Shown: positions 40,550 through 48,684 of the stretch, in pieces
Layout of the letters: the number at the start of each line of letters is the position of its first letter
Numbering within the stretch: the stretch's first letter is position 1
DNA from: Kineococcus siccus
Lineage (GTDB): Bacteria > Actinomycetota > Actinomycetes > Actinomycetales > Kineococcaceae
Reading direction: 5' to 3'
DNA length: 48,684 nucleotides
NCBI RefSeq assembly: GCF_009906795.1
Contig: NZ_JAAALN010000006.1
Location: 1-48,684 of the forward strand
Translations under genes and position numbers: made by a program
The notes under the pieces: model-generated
Seen by the model: the letters and a program-made list of their open reading frames with translations, nothing else
The model's database searches: none
Told to the model about the DNA's origin: nothing

Positions 40550-41392
40550 GTGATCGCACCTCCTCCCGCCCGGCGCCTGCCCGCCGCCGCGGCCGTCGCC
40601 CTCGCGGCGCTCCTGACCGCCTGCGGGTCCGGCACCGCCACGGACCCGGCCGCGGAGGCCACCCCGACGGGCAGCAGCTCCTCGAGCAGCGCACCCGCCG
40701 CCGGCACCCCCGCCACGAGCTCGCCCGCGGCCTCCAGCGCCGACGGCACGCCGGACGCCCCCGCGGAGGGCGAGGGGACGGGCGGCGGGACGGGGTGCGC
40801 GCCGAACGCCTCGGCCGCACCGGCGGGCGCCGCGACGGCGGAGACGGGCGACGTCGACCTCGACGGCGCCCCGGACACCGTGTGGCTGGCCGACACCCCC
40901 GACCGGACCCTCGGCATCACCACGGCCTCGGGCGCGACGTTCTCCACGACGTTCACGAGCGCGGCCCCGCAGGCCGCCTCCGCACTGGGCCAGAAGCTGC
41001 AGCCCGCGGGCCCCGCGGTGGTGCTGCTGGACACCGGCCGCTCCGTCGCCCTCTACGCCGTCGTCGACTGCGCGCTCGTGGCCACGCAGAACGCGCAGGG
41101 CGAGCAGTACACGTTCGACCTCGGGTTCACCGGCTTCGGGACCGGCGTCGGCTGCGTCGCGGGCGGCGACGAGGAGGACCTCCAGCTCGCGGGCCTGGAC
41201 GCCGAGGACACGGGCGGCGGGGCCTTCCGCGTCACCCGGACCGCCGTCGAGCTGACCGACTCCGGGCGCCGCGCGGCCAACGGTCCGACGACCGTCGTCG
41301 GCGAGGGTCTCGGCGCGGACGACCCCCGGGTGGAGAACGCGCGCACGGTCGGCTGCGGGAACCAGACGACGGGCGCCGTCGAACCCCGGTGA
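40550..41392 (+). CDS. secreted lipoprotein, unknown function
   Basis: 280 residues from GTG 40550. A signal peptide with the lipobox LLTAC (AALLTACGSG) is followed by a Ser/Ala/Pro/Gly-rich linker (about 30-85) and a globular part with four or more Cys (TGCAPNAS, VVDCALV, VGCVAGG, VGCGNQT) that could form disulfides. It should be anchored on the outer face of the membrane. VDLDGAPDTVWLAD resembles a calcium-binding/VCBS-like turn. No named family. Confidence 0.78.
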   Translation: MIAPPPARRLPAAAAVALAALLTACGSGTATDPAAEATPTGSSSSSSAPAAGTPATSSPAASSADGTPDAPAEGEGTGGGTGCAPNASAAPAGAATAETGDVDLDGAPDTVWLADTPDRTLGITTASGATFSTTFTSAAPQAASALGQKLQPAGPAVVLLDTGRSVALYAVVDCALVATQNAQGEQYTFDLGFTGFGTGVGCVAGGDEEDLQLAGLDAEDTGGGAFRVTRTAVELTDSGRRAANGPTTVVGEGLGADDPRVENARTVGCGNQTTGAVEPR

Positions 41393-41471
41393 CCGGCGCC
41401 GACTGGAGGTCCTCGACGCTCGCGCCGAGCGCGACCGCGCGCGCCTGCCCGGCCCCAGCCGAGGAGCGGCC

Positions 41472-42734
41472 TCAGCTGAACAGGCCGTCGCCCCAGCTGC
41501 CGCGGGCGTCCACGCCGGGCGGGCACGCGAACACCGCGCTGCCGACGTGCTTGACGTACTCGGTCATCGCGTCGTGGGCGCCGAGGCGGCGCTGCACCGC
41601 GACGAACTGCGACTCGGGGTCGTTCTGGAAGGCGATGAAGAACAGGCCCGCGTCCAGCTGACCCGTGACGGGGTCCAGGCCGTCGGTGTAGTTGTACCCG
41701 CGGCGCAGCATCTTGGCGCCACCGTTGGTCTCCGGCGCCGCGAGGCGCACGTGCGCGGCGACGTCGATGACGGGTTCGCCGTCGGGGGACGTGCGGTCGA
41801 GCTGCAGCGGGTCGAACTCGCGGCTGCCGGTGAGCGGGGCGCCCGTCCGCTTGGTCCGGCCGATCACCCGCTCCTGCTCGCCGAGGGTCGCGCGGTCCCA
41901 GCTCTCGACCAGCATCCGGATGCGCCGAGCGACGAGGTAGGTGCCGTCGCGCATCCACTCCTGGTCCACCGCAGGCGCTCCGGGGCCGCCGACGAACACG
42001 GCGGCGTCGAGGTCGCGGCCGTCCTCGGCCCGGACGTTGGCAGTGCCGTCCTTGAAGCCGAACAGGTTGCGGGGCGTGGGCTGCCCGGCGGCGGTCGAGG
42101 CGGCCCGGCCGAAGCCGAGCTGCATCCACCGCACCGCGACGACGCCGCGGCCGATCCTCAGGAGGTTGCGGACGGCGTGGAAGGCGACCTGGGGGTCGTC
42201 GGCGCAGGCCTGCAGGCACAGGTCGCCCCCGCAGCGCGTGGGGTCGAGCTGCTCGCCCGGCAGCGGCGGCAGCTCCTGCAGCGCGGCGGGTCGCTTGTCC
42301 TGCAGGCCGAAGCGCCCGTCGAACAGCGACGGGCCGTACCCCAGGGTCACGGTCAGGTTCGAGGCCGGGAGCTCGTAGGCCTCGCCGGTGTCCGTCGGCG
42401 GTTCGTCGGGGTCGACACCGATGCCGTCGGCGCCCCCGACGTGCGCGCCGCCCGTCATCGCGCGGGTCGCCTCCGTCCAGCGCGCCAGGACGTCGGCGAG
42501 CGCCGAGGCGTCCTTCGTCGTCACGTCGACGGCCGCGAAGACCAGCTGGTCCTGCGCGGGCGTGGTGATGCCGGCCTGCCGGGCGCCGTGGAAGGGCACC
42601 GTGCGGGCGGCGGCGCTCGCCGTGCTCTCGGGCGAGCGGCCCGCGAAGGCGACGCTGCCGGCTCCGATGCCGGCGGCGCCGACGACGGCCGCCCCCGTCA
42701 GCAGCCCCCGGCGCGTCGGGCGGATCCCGTCCAC
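41472..42734 (-). CDS. efeB: EfeB-type deferrochelatase / DyP peroxidase
   Basis: 420 residues. A Tat signal is present (PTRRGLLTGAAVVGAAGIGA). The DyP signature GFKDG is at 226-230 and the proximal heme His is H328 (DVAAHVRLA). It is exported folded and works with EfeO and EfeU in iron uptake, with heme-peroxidase or deferrochelatase activity in relatives. GTG 42734 has AGGAGGAG upstream and is preferred to GTG 42785, which overlaps the efeO stop but lacks a ribosome site. Third gene of efeUOB. Confidence 0.93.
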   Translation of the reverse strand: MDGIRPTRRGLLTGAAVVGAAGIGAGSVAFAGRSPESTASAAARTVPFHGARQAGITTPAQDQLVFAAVDVTTKDASALADVLARWTEATRAMTGGAHVGGADGIGVDPDEPPTDTGEAYELPASNLTVTLGYGPSLFDGRFGLQDKRPAALQELPPLPGEQLDPTRCGGDLCLQACADDPQVAFHAVRNLLRIGRGVVAVRWMQLGFGRAASTAAGQPTPRNLFGFKDGTANVRAEDGRDLDAAVFVGGPGAPAVDQEWMRDGTYLVARRIRMLVESWDRATLGEQERVIGRTKRTGAPLTGSREFDPLQLDRTSPDGEPVIDVAAHVRLAAPETNGGAKMLRRGYNYTDGLDPVTGQLDAGLFFIAFQNDPESQFVAVQRRLGAHDAMTEYVKHVGSAVFACPPGVDARGSWGDGLFS

Positions 42735-42781
42735 GGCTCCTCCTCCTGCTCGGGCGATCTCCTCGGGGCGGCGCGGCGTCG

Positions 42782-43948
42782 TCACTGCCCGGCGCCGCCG
42801 ACGACCTTGCCGGCCACGGTGGACAGCGGCTCGGCGAGCGCGTCGACCCCGGTGGCGAGCTCGCGCACCTGCTCGGCGCTCAGCTCCGTGTAGGGCGCCC
42901 AGCTGTCCCCGCGACGGTACGGCTCGAGCCCGGTGGTCACGTCGTCGAAGCGCTGCGTGATGGTCGTGACCAGCTCGGGGTCGGTGACCTGGAGCGCGGG
43001 CGTCAGGAGGTCGAAGGCCTTGCGGGCGCCCTCGACGTTGGCCGCGAAGTCCAGCAGGTCCAGGTGCGAGTAGGCCTCCTCCTCGCCCGTGACCTTGCTG
43101 CTCGCGACCTCGTCCAGCAGCGCGCTGGCGCCGTTGGCGAGCTCGGCGGGCTGGAAGGTGACCTGCTGCGCGAGCGTCTGGAGCTGGGTGACGTCGGCGA
43201 CGAGCTTCTGCGCGACGGGGGCCATGCCGGCCGTGCTGCCCTCGACCCACAGGGCCTGCTCGATGCGGTGGAAGCCCGACCACGTGGCCGGGTCCTCGAC
43301 GTCGGCGATGCGCGCGTCGATGGCGGGGTCGAGGTCGCCGAAGCTCTCGGCCACCGGCTCGACCCGCTCGTAGGGCGCGCGCGCCGGCCCGTACAGCGCC
43401 TTGGCCCGCTCGACGTCGCCCGCCTCGACCGCGGCCGCGAAGGCCTGGGTCGCCGGGACCAGCTGGGCGATCTGCTCCTTCACGTACGTCTGGTAACCCG
43501 TCGTGGCCGCCGTGAACAGCGGGTCGGTCGTGGCCGCGGCGGTGGCCGCGGCACCCGTGACCGTGAACGGCGTCAGCTCGGTGGCCGCGTTGGGGCACTG
43601 GATGCTGTAGTCGCCCGGCTCCACCTTCAGGGAGAAGCTCGCCTTCAGGCCCGGCGTGAGGTTCTCGCGCTCGCCGAGGATGCGCCCGCCGGCGTTGACC
43701 AGCTCGGCCTCCGTCACCGCCGAGGCGTCCTCGTTGGTGACGTTGAAGGTGGTCGACCCGGCCGAGACGCTGTCCGGCTCGGCCGTGCACCGGTCGTCGG
43801 AGATCGTCACGGTGACGACGGAGCCCTCCGCGGCGGAGCCCTCGGCCTGCGCCCCGCCGCCGCACGCGGCGAGCAGGAGCAGCGGACCGGCCGCGGCGAG
43901 GGCCACGAGCGGGCGGCTGGTGCGCGGGGACTGCGGACTGCGGGACAC
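42782..43948 (-). CDS. efeO: iron uptake lipoprotein EfeO (cupredoxin + M75 domain)
   Basis: 388 residues. Lipobox LLAAC with C29. An N-terminal cupredoxin-like domain (about 40-132, ISDDRCTAEPDSVSAGSTTF, GDYSIQCPN) is followed by an M75/imelysin domain with the metal motif HRIE at 227-230 (SGFHRIEQALW). It binds extracellular iron and passes it to EfeU. GTG 43948 is chosen from a GAAAGG site. Second gene of the operon. Confidence 0.93.
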   Translation of the reverse strand: MSRSPQSPRTSRPLVALAAAGPLLLLAACGGGAQAEGSAAEGSVVTVTISDDRCTAEPDSVSAGSTTFNVTNEDASAVTEAELVNAGGRILGERENLTPGLKASFSLKVEPGDYSIQCPNAATELTPFTVTGAAATAAATTDPLFTAATTGYQTYVKEQIAQLVPATQAFAAAVEAGDVERAKALYGPARAPYERVEPVAESFGDLDPAIDARIADVEDPATWSGFHRIEQALWVEGSTAGMAPVAQKLVADVTQLQTLAQQVTFQPAELANGASALLDEVASSKVTGEEEAYSHLDLLDFAANVEGARKAFDLLTPALQVTDPELVTTITQRFDDVTTGLEPYRRGDSWAPYTELSAEQVRELATGVDALAEPLSTVAGKVVGGAGQ

Positions 43949-44017
43949 GGGAACGCCTTTCGGGAGGACGGTGCCGCCGGGCGGCGGCACCAGGAGCGGT
44001 CGGACGAGACGGTGGGA

Positions 44018-44860
44018 TCAGGCGGAGACGGGCTGCGGGGACCGCTGGCCGACGCGGCGGCCCGAGCGCGGCCACAGCACGACGACGAGCATGGGCACCG
44101 CGTAGACGACCCAGGCGAGCACCTCTGCGAGCGTCGGCCGCGGCAGCCAGCCGAGGACGCCCTGCAGGACCGCGGCCCGGACCGTGCCGGGCTGCACCAG
44201 CGCGGAGAGGTCCAGCACCTGCTGCTGACCGGCCAGGAGCCAGCCGGCGCTGTGGGCCGTGTGGGCCGCGCCCATGACGATGCCGGCGGCGACGACGACG
44301 AGGAGGACCCCGGTGACGCGGAAGAGGCGGCTCAGGTTGATCTTCACGCCCCCGCGGTAGATGCCGTAGCCGAGCACGACCGCGACGAGGATGCCGAGGG
44401 CGGCGCCGATCGCGCCGGCGGCGTTGTCCGCCGAGTTCTGGAAGGTGGCCAGCAGGAACACCGACGTCTCCAGGCCCTCGCGCAGCACCGCGAGGAAGGC
44501 CATCGCGACGAGGGCCCAGGACGAGCCGCGGGCGAGCGCGGAACCCGCCGCCCGCTCCAGGTCGCCCTTCATGGACCGCGCGTGGCGCGTCATCCAGAAG
44601 ATCATGTAGGTGACCATCGCGACGGCGACGAGGCCGACGACGGTCTCGAGCTGCTCCTGCTGCAGCTGAGGCAGGCCCTGCGAGTAGGACTGCAGCGCGA
44701 GGGCGGCGCCGGCGCACAGCACCACGGCGGCCAGCACGCCGATCCAGACCTGGCGCACGGCCCGGGCCTCGCCGCGCTGGCGCAGGAACGCCGCGACGAT
44801 GCCGACGACGAGCGCCGCCTCGAGCCCCTCGCGGAGCCCGATGACGAAGGTGGCGAGCAC
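44018..44860 (-). CDS. efeU: ferrous/ferric iron permease EfeU
   Basis: 280 residues, seven membrane segments. The two Ftr1-type REGLE motifs are at 10-14 (GLREGLEAAL) and 127-131 (VLREGLETSV). It moves iron across the membrane. GTG 44860 follows GGAAGGGG. First gene of efeUOB, under a candidate iron box. Confidence 0.95.
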   Translation of the reverse strand: MLATFVIGLREGLEAALVVGIVAAFLRQRGEARAVRQVWIGVLAAVVLCAGAALALQSYSQGLPQLQQEQLETVVGLVAVAMVTYMIFWMTRHARSMKGDLERAAGSALARGSSWALVAMAFLAVLREGLETSVFLLATFQNSADNAAGAIGAALGILVAVVLGYGIYRGGVKINLSRLFRVTGVLLVVVAAGIVMGAAHTAHSAGWLLAGQQQVLDLSALVQPGTVRAAVLQGVLGWLPRPTLAEVLAWVVYAVPMLVVVLWPRSGRRVGQRSPQPVSA

Positions 44861-44892
44861 GTGCGACCCCTTCCGCAGGACGCCGCACCAGG

Positions 44893-44911
44893 TGAGGTGA
44901 GGCTTGCCGAG
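44893..44911. promoter_or_regulatory. candidate DtxR/IdeR iron box for efeUOB
   Basis: TGAGGTGAGGCTTGCCGAG matches the IdeR/DtxR consensus at 13 of 19 positions by eye and lies 33 bases before efeU, next to a minus-strand TATCCT (about 44916-44911) that would serve as -10. A second, weaker half-overlapping copy lies at about 44909-44927. Iron-dependent repression is expected for this operon; the site is inferred. Confidence 0.5.
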
Positions 44912-45061
44912 GATAGGGCAGCCTTGCCGTCACCGGCACCCCCGCCCCCGGCCTGTGGTCGAGGTCACGACCCGCGTCGCGGCGGTGACGGACCGTCGCC
45001 GCCAAGCGGCGCGCCTCCCCCACCGTCGGCCCGCGCCGTCCCGCGGCGCGACCATGGGGTC

Positions 45062-46387
45062 ATGACGACTGACGCCCGCGGTGGCCCGCCCGCCGCCCCC
45101 CTCCCCGGGACGACGGCGCCCGACGCGGGGGGCGCGGTGGACGCAGCCCTCGTCGAGGCTGCGGCGCGGCGTCTCGTCGGGGTCGTCGGGACCACGCCGC
45201 TGGAGCCGAGCGTCCGGCTCTCGGAGGCGACGGGGGCGCGGGTCTGGCTCAAGCGCGAGGACCTGCAGGTGGTCCGCTCCTACAAGGCCCGCGGCGCGTA
45301 CAACCTCATCGCCCAGCTCGGCGCGGGCCCCCGGGCCCGCGGGGTCGTCTGCGCGAGCGCCGGCAACCACGGCCAGGGCGTCGCCTACGCGTGCGCGGCG
45401 CTGCGGGTGCCGGGGCGCGTGTACCTGCCCCGCACGACGCCCCGGCAGAAGCGCGACCGGATCGCCGACCTGGGCGGTGCGTTCGTCGAGACCGTCGTCG
45501 TGGGAGACACCTACGACGACGCGGCGACCGCGGCGACGGAGCACGCGAGCTCCTCGGGCGCGACGCTCGTGCCCGCCTTCGACGACCCCCGCACGGTCGC
45601 CGGGCAGGGCACCGTCGCGATCGAGGTCGTCGAGCAGGCCGTCGCCGCCCAGGGCGCCCCGCCCGACGTGCTCGTGGTCCCCGTCGGCGGCGGCGGCCTG
45701 CTCGCGGGGGTCCTCGCGTGGATGGGCGAGCGTCACCCCGGCGTCCGCGTCGTCGGGGTCGAGCCCGCGGGCGCCGCGTCGATGGCGGCGGCCGTAGCCG
45801 CGGGGCGGCCCGTCGCCCTGCCGCACCTGGACACGTTCGTCGACGGGGCCGCGGTGCGCCAGGTCGGGGCGTCGACCTACCCCGTCGTGGCCGCGCACCG
45901 CACCGAGCTCGTCACCGTGGAGGAGGGCCGGATCTGCCGCGAGATGCTCGCGATGTACCAGACCGACGGGATCATCGCCGAGCCCGCGGGCGCGCTCGCC
46001 ACCGCCGCGCTCGCGGAGGCCGTCGACCTGGCCCCGGGGTCGAGCGTCGTGTGCGTCGTCTCGGGCGGGAACAACGACGTGTCCCGCTACGCCGAGATCG
46101 TCGAGCGCGCGCTCATCCACGAGGGCCGCAAGCACTACTTCCTCGTCGACTTCCCGCAGGAACCCGGGGCGCTGCGGCGGTTCCTCGACGAGGTCCTCGG
46201 CCCGGACGACGACATCACGCTGTTCGAGTACGTCAAGCGCAGCAACCGCGAGACCGGTCCGGCCCTGGTCGGGCTGGAGATCGCCCACCCCGGCGACCTG
46301 CCCGCGCTGCTCGCGCGGATGGGCGGCTCCCCCGCGAGCTTCGAGCGCGTCGCCGCCGGTGAGCCCCTGTTCCGCTACCTGCTCTGA
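45062..46387 (+). CDS. ilvA: threonine ammonia-lyase
   Basis: 441 residues. PLP lysine K75 in VRSYKARGAY, the cofactor loops SAGNHGQG (99-106) and VGGGGLLAG, and a single C-terminal ACT-like regulatory domain (about 350-441, KHYFLVDFPQEPGALRRFLD). It deaminates threonine to 2-oxobutanoate for isoleucine synthesis; the ACT-like domain suggests isoleucine feedback, as in biosynthetic short-form enzymes. The frame upstream of ATG 45062 runs through efeO and efeU on the other strand and is not coding. Confidence 0.93.
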   Translation: MTTDARGGPPAAPLPGTTAPDAGGAVDAALVEAAARRLVGVVGTTPLEPSVRLSEATGARVWLKREDLQVVRSYKARGAYNLIAQLGAGPRARGVVCASAGNHGQGVAYACAALRVPGRVYLPRTTPRQKRDRIADLGGAFVETVVVGDTYDDAATAATEHASSSGATLVPAFDDPRTVAGQGTVAIEVVEQAVAAQGAPPDVLVVPVGGGGLLAGVLAWMGERHPGVRVVGVEPAGAASMAAAVAAGRPVALPHLDTFVDGAAVRQVGASTYPVVAAHRTELVTVEEGRICREMLAMYQTDGIIAEPAGALATAALAEAVDLAPGSSVVCVVSGGNNDVSRYAEIVERALIHEGRKHYFLVDFPQEPGALRRFLDEVLGPDDDITLFEYVKRSNRETGPALVGLEIAHPGDLPALLARMGGSPASFERVAAGEPLFRYLL

Positions 46388-46408
46388 GCCGGCCCGCAGC
46401 GCCGGTGC

Positions 46409-47089
46409 TCAGCGGCCCGGTGCGTCCTTGCGCAGCTCCCACCACCCGTAGCGCACGACGAGGGAGTACTCGTCGTGGCGCCAGGCCGGCAGGAACCGGT
46501 AGGACGCGGCCGACAGCCCGGCGGCCTCGACGGCCGCCCGCTGCGCGGCCTCGTCGTAGCAGTGCATGTCGACGCCCGGCAGGCCCTCGTCGGAGAAGGC
46601 CCGGCGGGTGTGGCCCGGCGCCTGGGCGGTGCGGTCCTCGACGACGCCCACCAGCAGCCGGGCCCCGGGCACGCACGCGTCCGCGAGGTGGCGCAGGGTC
46701 GCCGGGAGGTCGCGGCAGAACTCCAGGCACCCGACGGCGACGACCACGTCGAAGCGCTCCCACCCGCCCGGCAGCGGGTCGTGGAAGTCGTGCCGCTCGT
46801 AGTGGCCTCCCGGCCGCCCCTCCTCGGCCCGGGCGAGCATCTGCGGGGACAGGTCGATGCCCGTGACGGACACGTCGGGCGGGAGGTCGCGGGTCAGCTG
46901 CCCCGGTCCGCACCCGACGTCGAGCACCCGGCACTCGGGCGTCACGGTGCGCAGCAGGAAGTCGGCGACGAGCGGCCCGTAGTGCTCCAGCGAGCGCCAC
47001 CCCGGCACGTAGTGCGGGGCGAAGTCGTCGTAGTAGAGCTCGATGGCCGCGCTCTCGGGCGGCGGTGCGCCGGGTCCTGGGGCGTGCAC
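46409..47089 (-). CDS. class I SAM-dependent methyltransferase
   Basis: 226 residues from GTG 47089 (GGGAG 12 bases upstream; an in-frame GTG at 47161 is possible). Motif I VLDVGCGPGQ at 55-64, motif II VTGIDLSPQM, and post-II FDVVVAVGCLEF are standard for methyltransferases of the type 11/25 group. The N-terminus IELYYDDFAPHYVPGWRSL resembles small-molecule methyltransferases. The substrate is unknown. It is convergent with ilvA and divergent from the symporter. Confidence 0.85.
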   Translation of the reverse strand: MHAPGPGAPPPESAAIELYYDDFAPHYVPGWRSLEHYGPLVADFLLRTVTPECRVLDVGCGPGQLTRDLPPDVSVTGIDLSPQMLARAEEGRPGGHYERHDFHDPLPGGWERFDVVVAVGCLEFCRDLPATLRHLADACVPGARLLVGVVEDRTAQAPGHTRRAFSDEGLPGVDMHCYDEAAQRAAVEAAGLSAASYRFLPAWRHDEYSLVVRYGWWELRKDAPGR

Positions 47090-47317
47090 GGTCCGGTCGC
47101 TCCCGGGGGTCGGTGGTCGGCGTCGCGTCCATGGTCCCAGCCGGGCGGGGAGGGACGACACCGGAGGACCGGCCCGCCCGGGCGCGCGGTGAGTCGCCGA
47201 CGGGGTTCCGCCTTCACAGCGCTGTGATGGTGACGTAACCGTCCGGAAACGGCGAGCCACCTGAATGGGAGGTGGACGCACCACCCGGTGCGCAGCCCGC
47301 ACCCCGTGGAGGTACCC

Positions 47318-48670
47318 GTGCCGGTCACCGCTCCCACCGTGAACCTCCGCCACCCCGCCGCCCTCATCGGCGCCGGTGCGGTCGGGGGCGTCGTGTTCGG
47401 TCTCGTCGCCGGTGAGTGGGCGGCGAACCTCGAGGTCGTCGGCGACCTGTTCATCCGCCTGGTCCAGATGGCCATCGTCCCGCTCGTCATGACGTCGGTG
47501 ATCGTGGCCACGGGGTCGATGGCCGGCGCGGGCACCGGGCGGCTCGCGTTCCGCACCTTCCGCTGGATGCTGAGCCTCTCCGTCGTCGCCGCCCTCGTCG
47601 CGTGGGCTCTCGGCCAGGCGATCCGGCCGGGTCAGGGCATGGTCTTCGCGGGGGAGCTCGACCCCGAGCTCGCGGAGTCGGCGGGACCGGCCGCGGGCTG
47701 GCAGGACACCGTCACGGCGTTCGTGACCACGAACATCTTCGACGCCATGTCCACCGCGACGATGGTGCCGATCATCGTGTTCTCGCTGCTGTTCGGCGTC
47801 GCGCTGAACGGCTACGTCGCCCGCACCGGCAACCGGATGGTCCTGGACCTGTTCGACCAGCTCCAGCAGGTCGTCCTCGGGCTGACCCGGCTCGTCATGC
47901 ACGTGGCGCCGGTCGGCGTCTTCTGCCTCCTCGCGGCGCTGGCCGGCGACGTCGGGTTCCGCGTCGTGACCACGGCGCTCGCCTACCTCGGGACGACGCT
48001 GCTGGGCGTCGTCGTCCTCACGGTGCTGTTCGTCGCGATCGTCACCGTCCGGGCGCGGATCAACCCCGCCCGGCTCCCCCGCAAGCTCGCCGAGCAGACC
48101 GCGATCGCCGTCACCACGACCAGTTCCGCCGTGACGTTCCCGACCGTGCTGAAGAACACCGTCGAGAAGGTGGGCGTCAGCCGCCGCGTCGCGAACTTCA
48201 CGCTGTCGGTGGGGCTGACCATGGGCAGCTACGGCGCGGTGCTGAACTACACGATCGTCGTCCTGTTCCTCGCCCAGGCCGGCGCGGTGGAGCTCAGCCC
48301 CGGTCAGATCGTCTTCGGCATGGCCCTCGCGATCCTGCTGAACATGGGCACGATCACCGTCCCCGGCGGCTTCCCCGTGGTCGCCATGTTCCTGGCCGCG
48401 TCCCTCGGGCTCCCGGTGCAGGCCGTCGGCCTGCTCATCGCGGTCGACTGGTTCACGGGCATCCTGCGGACCTTCCTCAACGTCAACGGGGACACGCTCG
48501 TCGCGGTCCTCGTCGCCAACGCCGAGGGCGAGCTCGACCGGGACGTCTACGACGGCCACCGCACGGTCAGCGTGGCCGCGTCGGACGACGTCAGCACCGA
48601 GGCCGTCACCGCGGGGGCCGTCGCGCCCGCAGGGGCGCTGGCCGGGAACGGTTCCCGGGCTCCCGAGTGA
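47318..48670 (+). CDS. dicarboxylate/amino acid:cation symporter
   Basis: 450 residues with about eight membrane segments and two re-entrant loops. The HP1-like serine motif is TTTSSAVTFPTVLKN; the later TMGSYGAVLNYTIVV and NMGTITVPGGFPVVA take the place of the NMDGT region, so it is a divergent DAACS member. It takes up glutamate/aspartate or C4-dicarboxylates with Na+ or H+. GTG 47318 has GGAGG five bases upstream, better than the other in-frame GTGs at 47288 and 47306. The C-terminal 50 residues are a cytosolic tail. Confidence 0.9.
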   Translation: MPVTAPTVNLRHPAALIGAGAVGGVVFGLVAGEWAANLEVVGDLFIRLVQMAIVPLVMTSVIVATGSMAGAGTGRLAFRTFRWMLSLSVVAALVAWALGQAIRPGQGMVFAGELDPELAESAGPAAGWQDTVTAFVTTNIFDAMSTATMVPIIVFSLLFGVALNGYVARTGNRMVLDLFDQLQQVVLGLTRLVMHVAPVGVFCLLAALAGDVGFRVVTTALAYLGTTLLGVVVLTVLFVAIVTVRARINPARLPRKLAEQTAIAVTTTSSAVTFPTVLKNTVEKVGVSRRVANFTLSVGLTMGSYGAVLNYTIVVLFLAQAGAVELSPGQIVFGMALAILLNMGTITVPGGFPVVAMFLAASLGLPVQAVGLLIAVDWFTGILRTFLNVNGDTLVAVLVANAEGELDRDVYDGHRTVSVAASDDVSTEAVTAGAVAPAGALAGNGSRAPE

Positions 48671-48684
48671 ACGGTGGGTGGGGC

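Noticed and set aside
42735-42785. GTG 42785 as the efeB start, overlapping the efeO stop
   Set aside because: It lacks a ribosome site, while GTG 42734 has a strong one and places the Tat signal at the N-terminus.
41472-45023. A long minus-strand frame running through efeO and efeU into efeB
   Set aside because: Only the efeB part has family signatures; the upstream part is an out-of-frame shadow of efeO and efeU.

Overview
The window comes from a very high-GC actinobacterial chromosome. Evidence is the frequent GTG start codons, stop/start overlaps of the GTGA or ATGA type, the actinobacterial families DUF3052, DUF3145 and WhiB, a PucR-type FasR regulator in front of fabD-fabH-acpP-fabF, and a homodimeric-type aceE. 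The lineage may be near Kineococcus/Kineosporiales, but that is inference from gene content, not a database match.

Layout. (1) 1-4277, host: a partial AAA+ ATPase on the minus strand; then a leaderless, Cys/Arg-containing leader peptide followed by two overlapping LLM-class flavin monooxygenases, likely for organosulfur use. (2) 4278-20367, an integrated element of about 16.1 kb bounded by an exact 28-base direct repeat that is the 3' end of the RNase P RNA gene. From left to right it carries small unknown genes and a decayed reading frame, an unknown gene coupled to an XRE-ImmA/IrrE protease, a small zinc-ribbon gene, an orphan phage small terminase subunit, a membrane-anchored unknown, a MazG + PUA/EVE-like-HNH pair, a HEPN/Toprim protein, a membrane pentapeptide-repeat protein, a phage-like coiled-coil protein, a HTH protein, a WhiB-like protein, 20-bp tandem iterons, a RepA/AAA_25-type ATPase, two small unknowns, an excisionase, a repressor and a tyrosine integrase. 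This set (integration, control, replication and TerS, with no portal, capsid, large terminase or conjugation gene) fits a phage satellite carrying defence cargo. The middle cargo block (about 8.45-14.7 kb) looks less GC-rich than the rest.

(3) 20341-28334, host: rnpB, yaaA, an ArsB/SLC13-like transporter, a P-loop-like protein without its lysine, the minus-strand trio Nif3-like / C4 zinc-ribbon / RNase HI-phosphatase, tRNA-Val, a peroxiredoxin, a DUF3052 protein and fdhD. (4) 28440-37366: aceE, then fasR-fabD-fabH-acpP-fabF, which link acetyl-CoA formation to type II fatty acid synthesis. (5) 37401-48670: a DUF3145 protein, two unknown proteins, an aldo/keto reductase behind a structured leader, a lipoprotein, the efeUOB iron uptake operon with a candidate iron box, threonine ammonia-lyase, a methyltransferase and a dicarboxylate/amino acid symporter.

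Across both host and element, many genes have a TANNNT-type -10 box only 6-8 bases before the start codon, the hallmark of leaderless transcripts; this was used to choose several starts.
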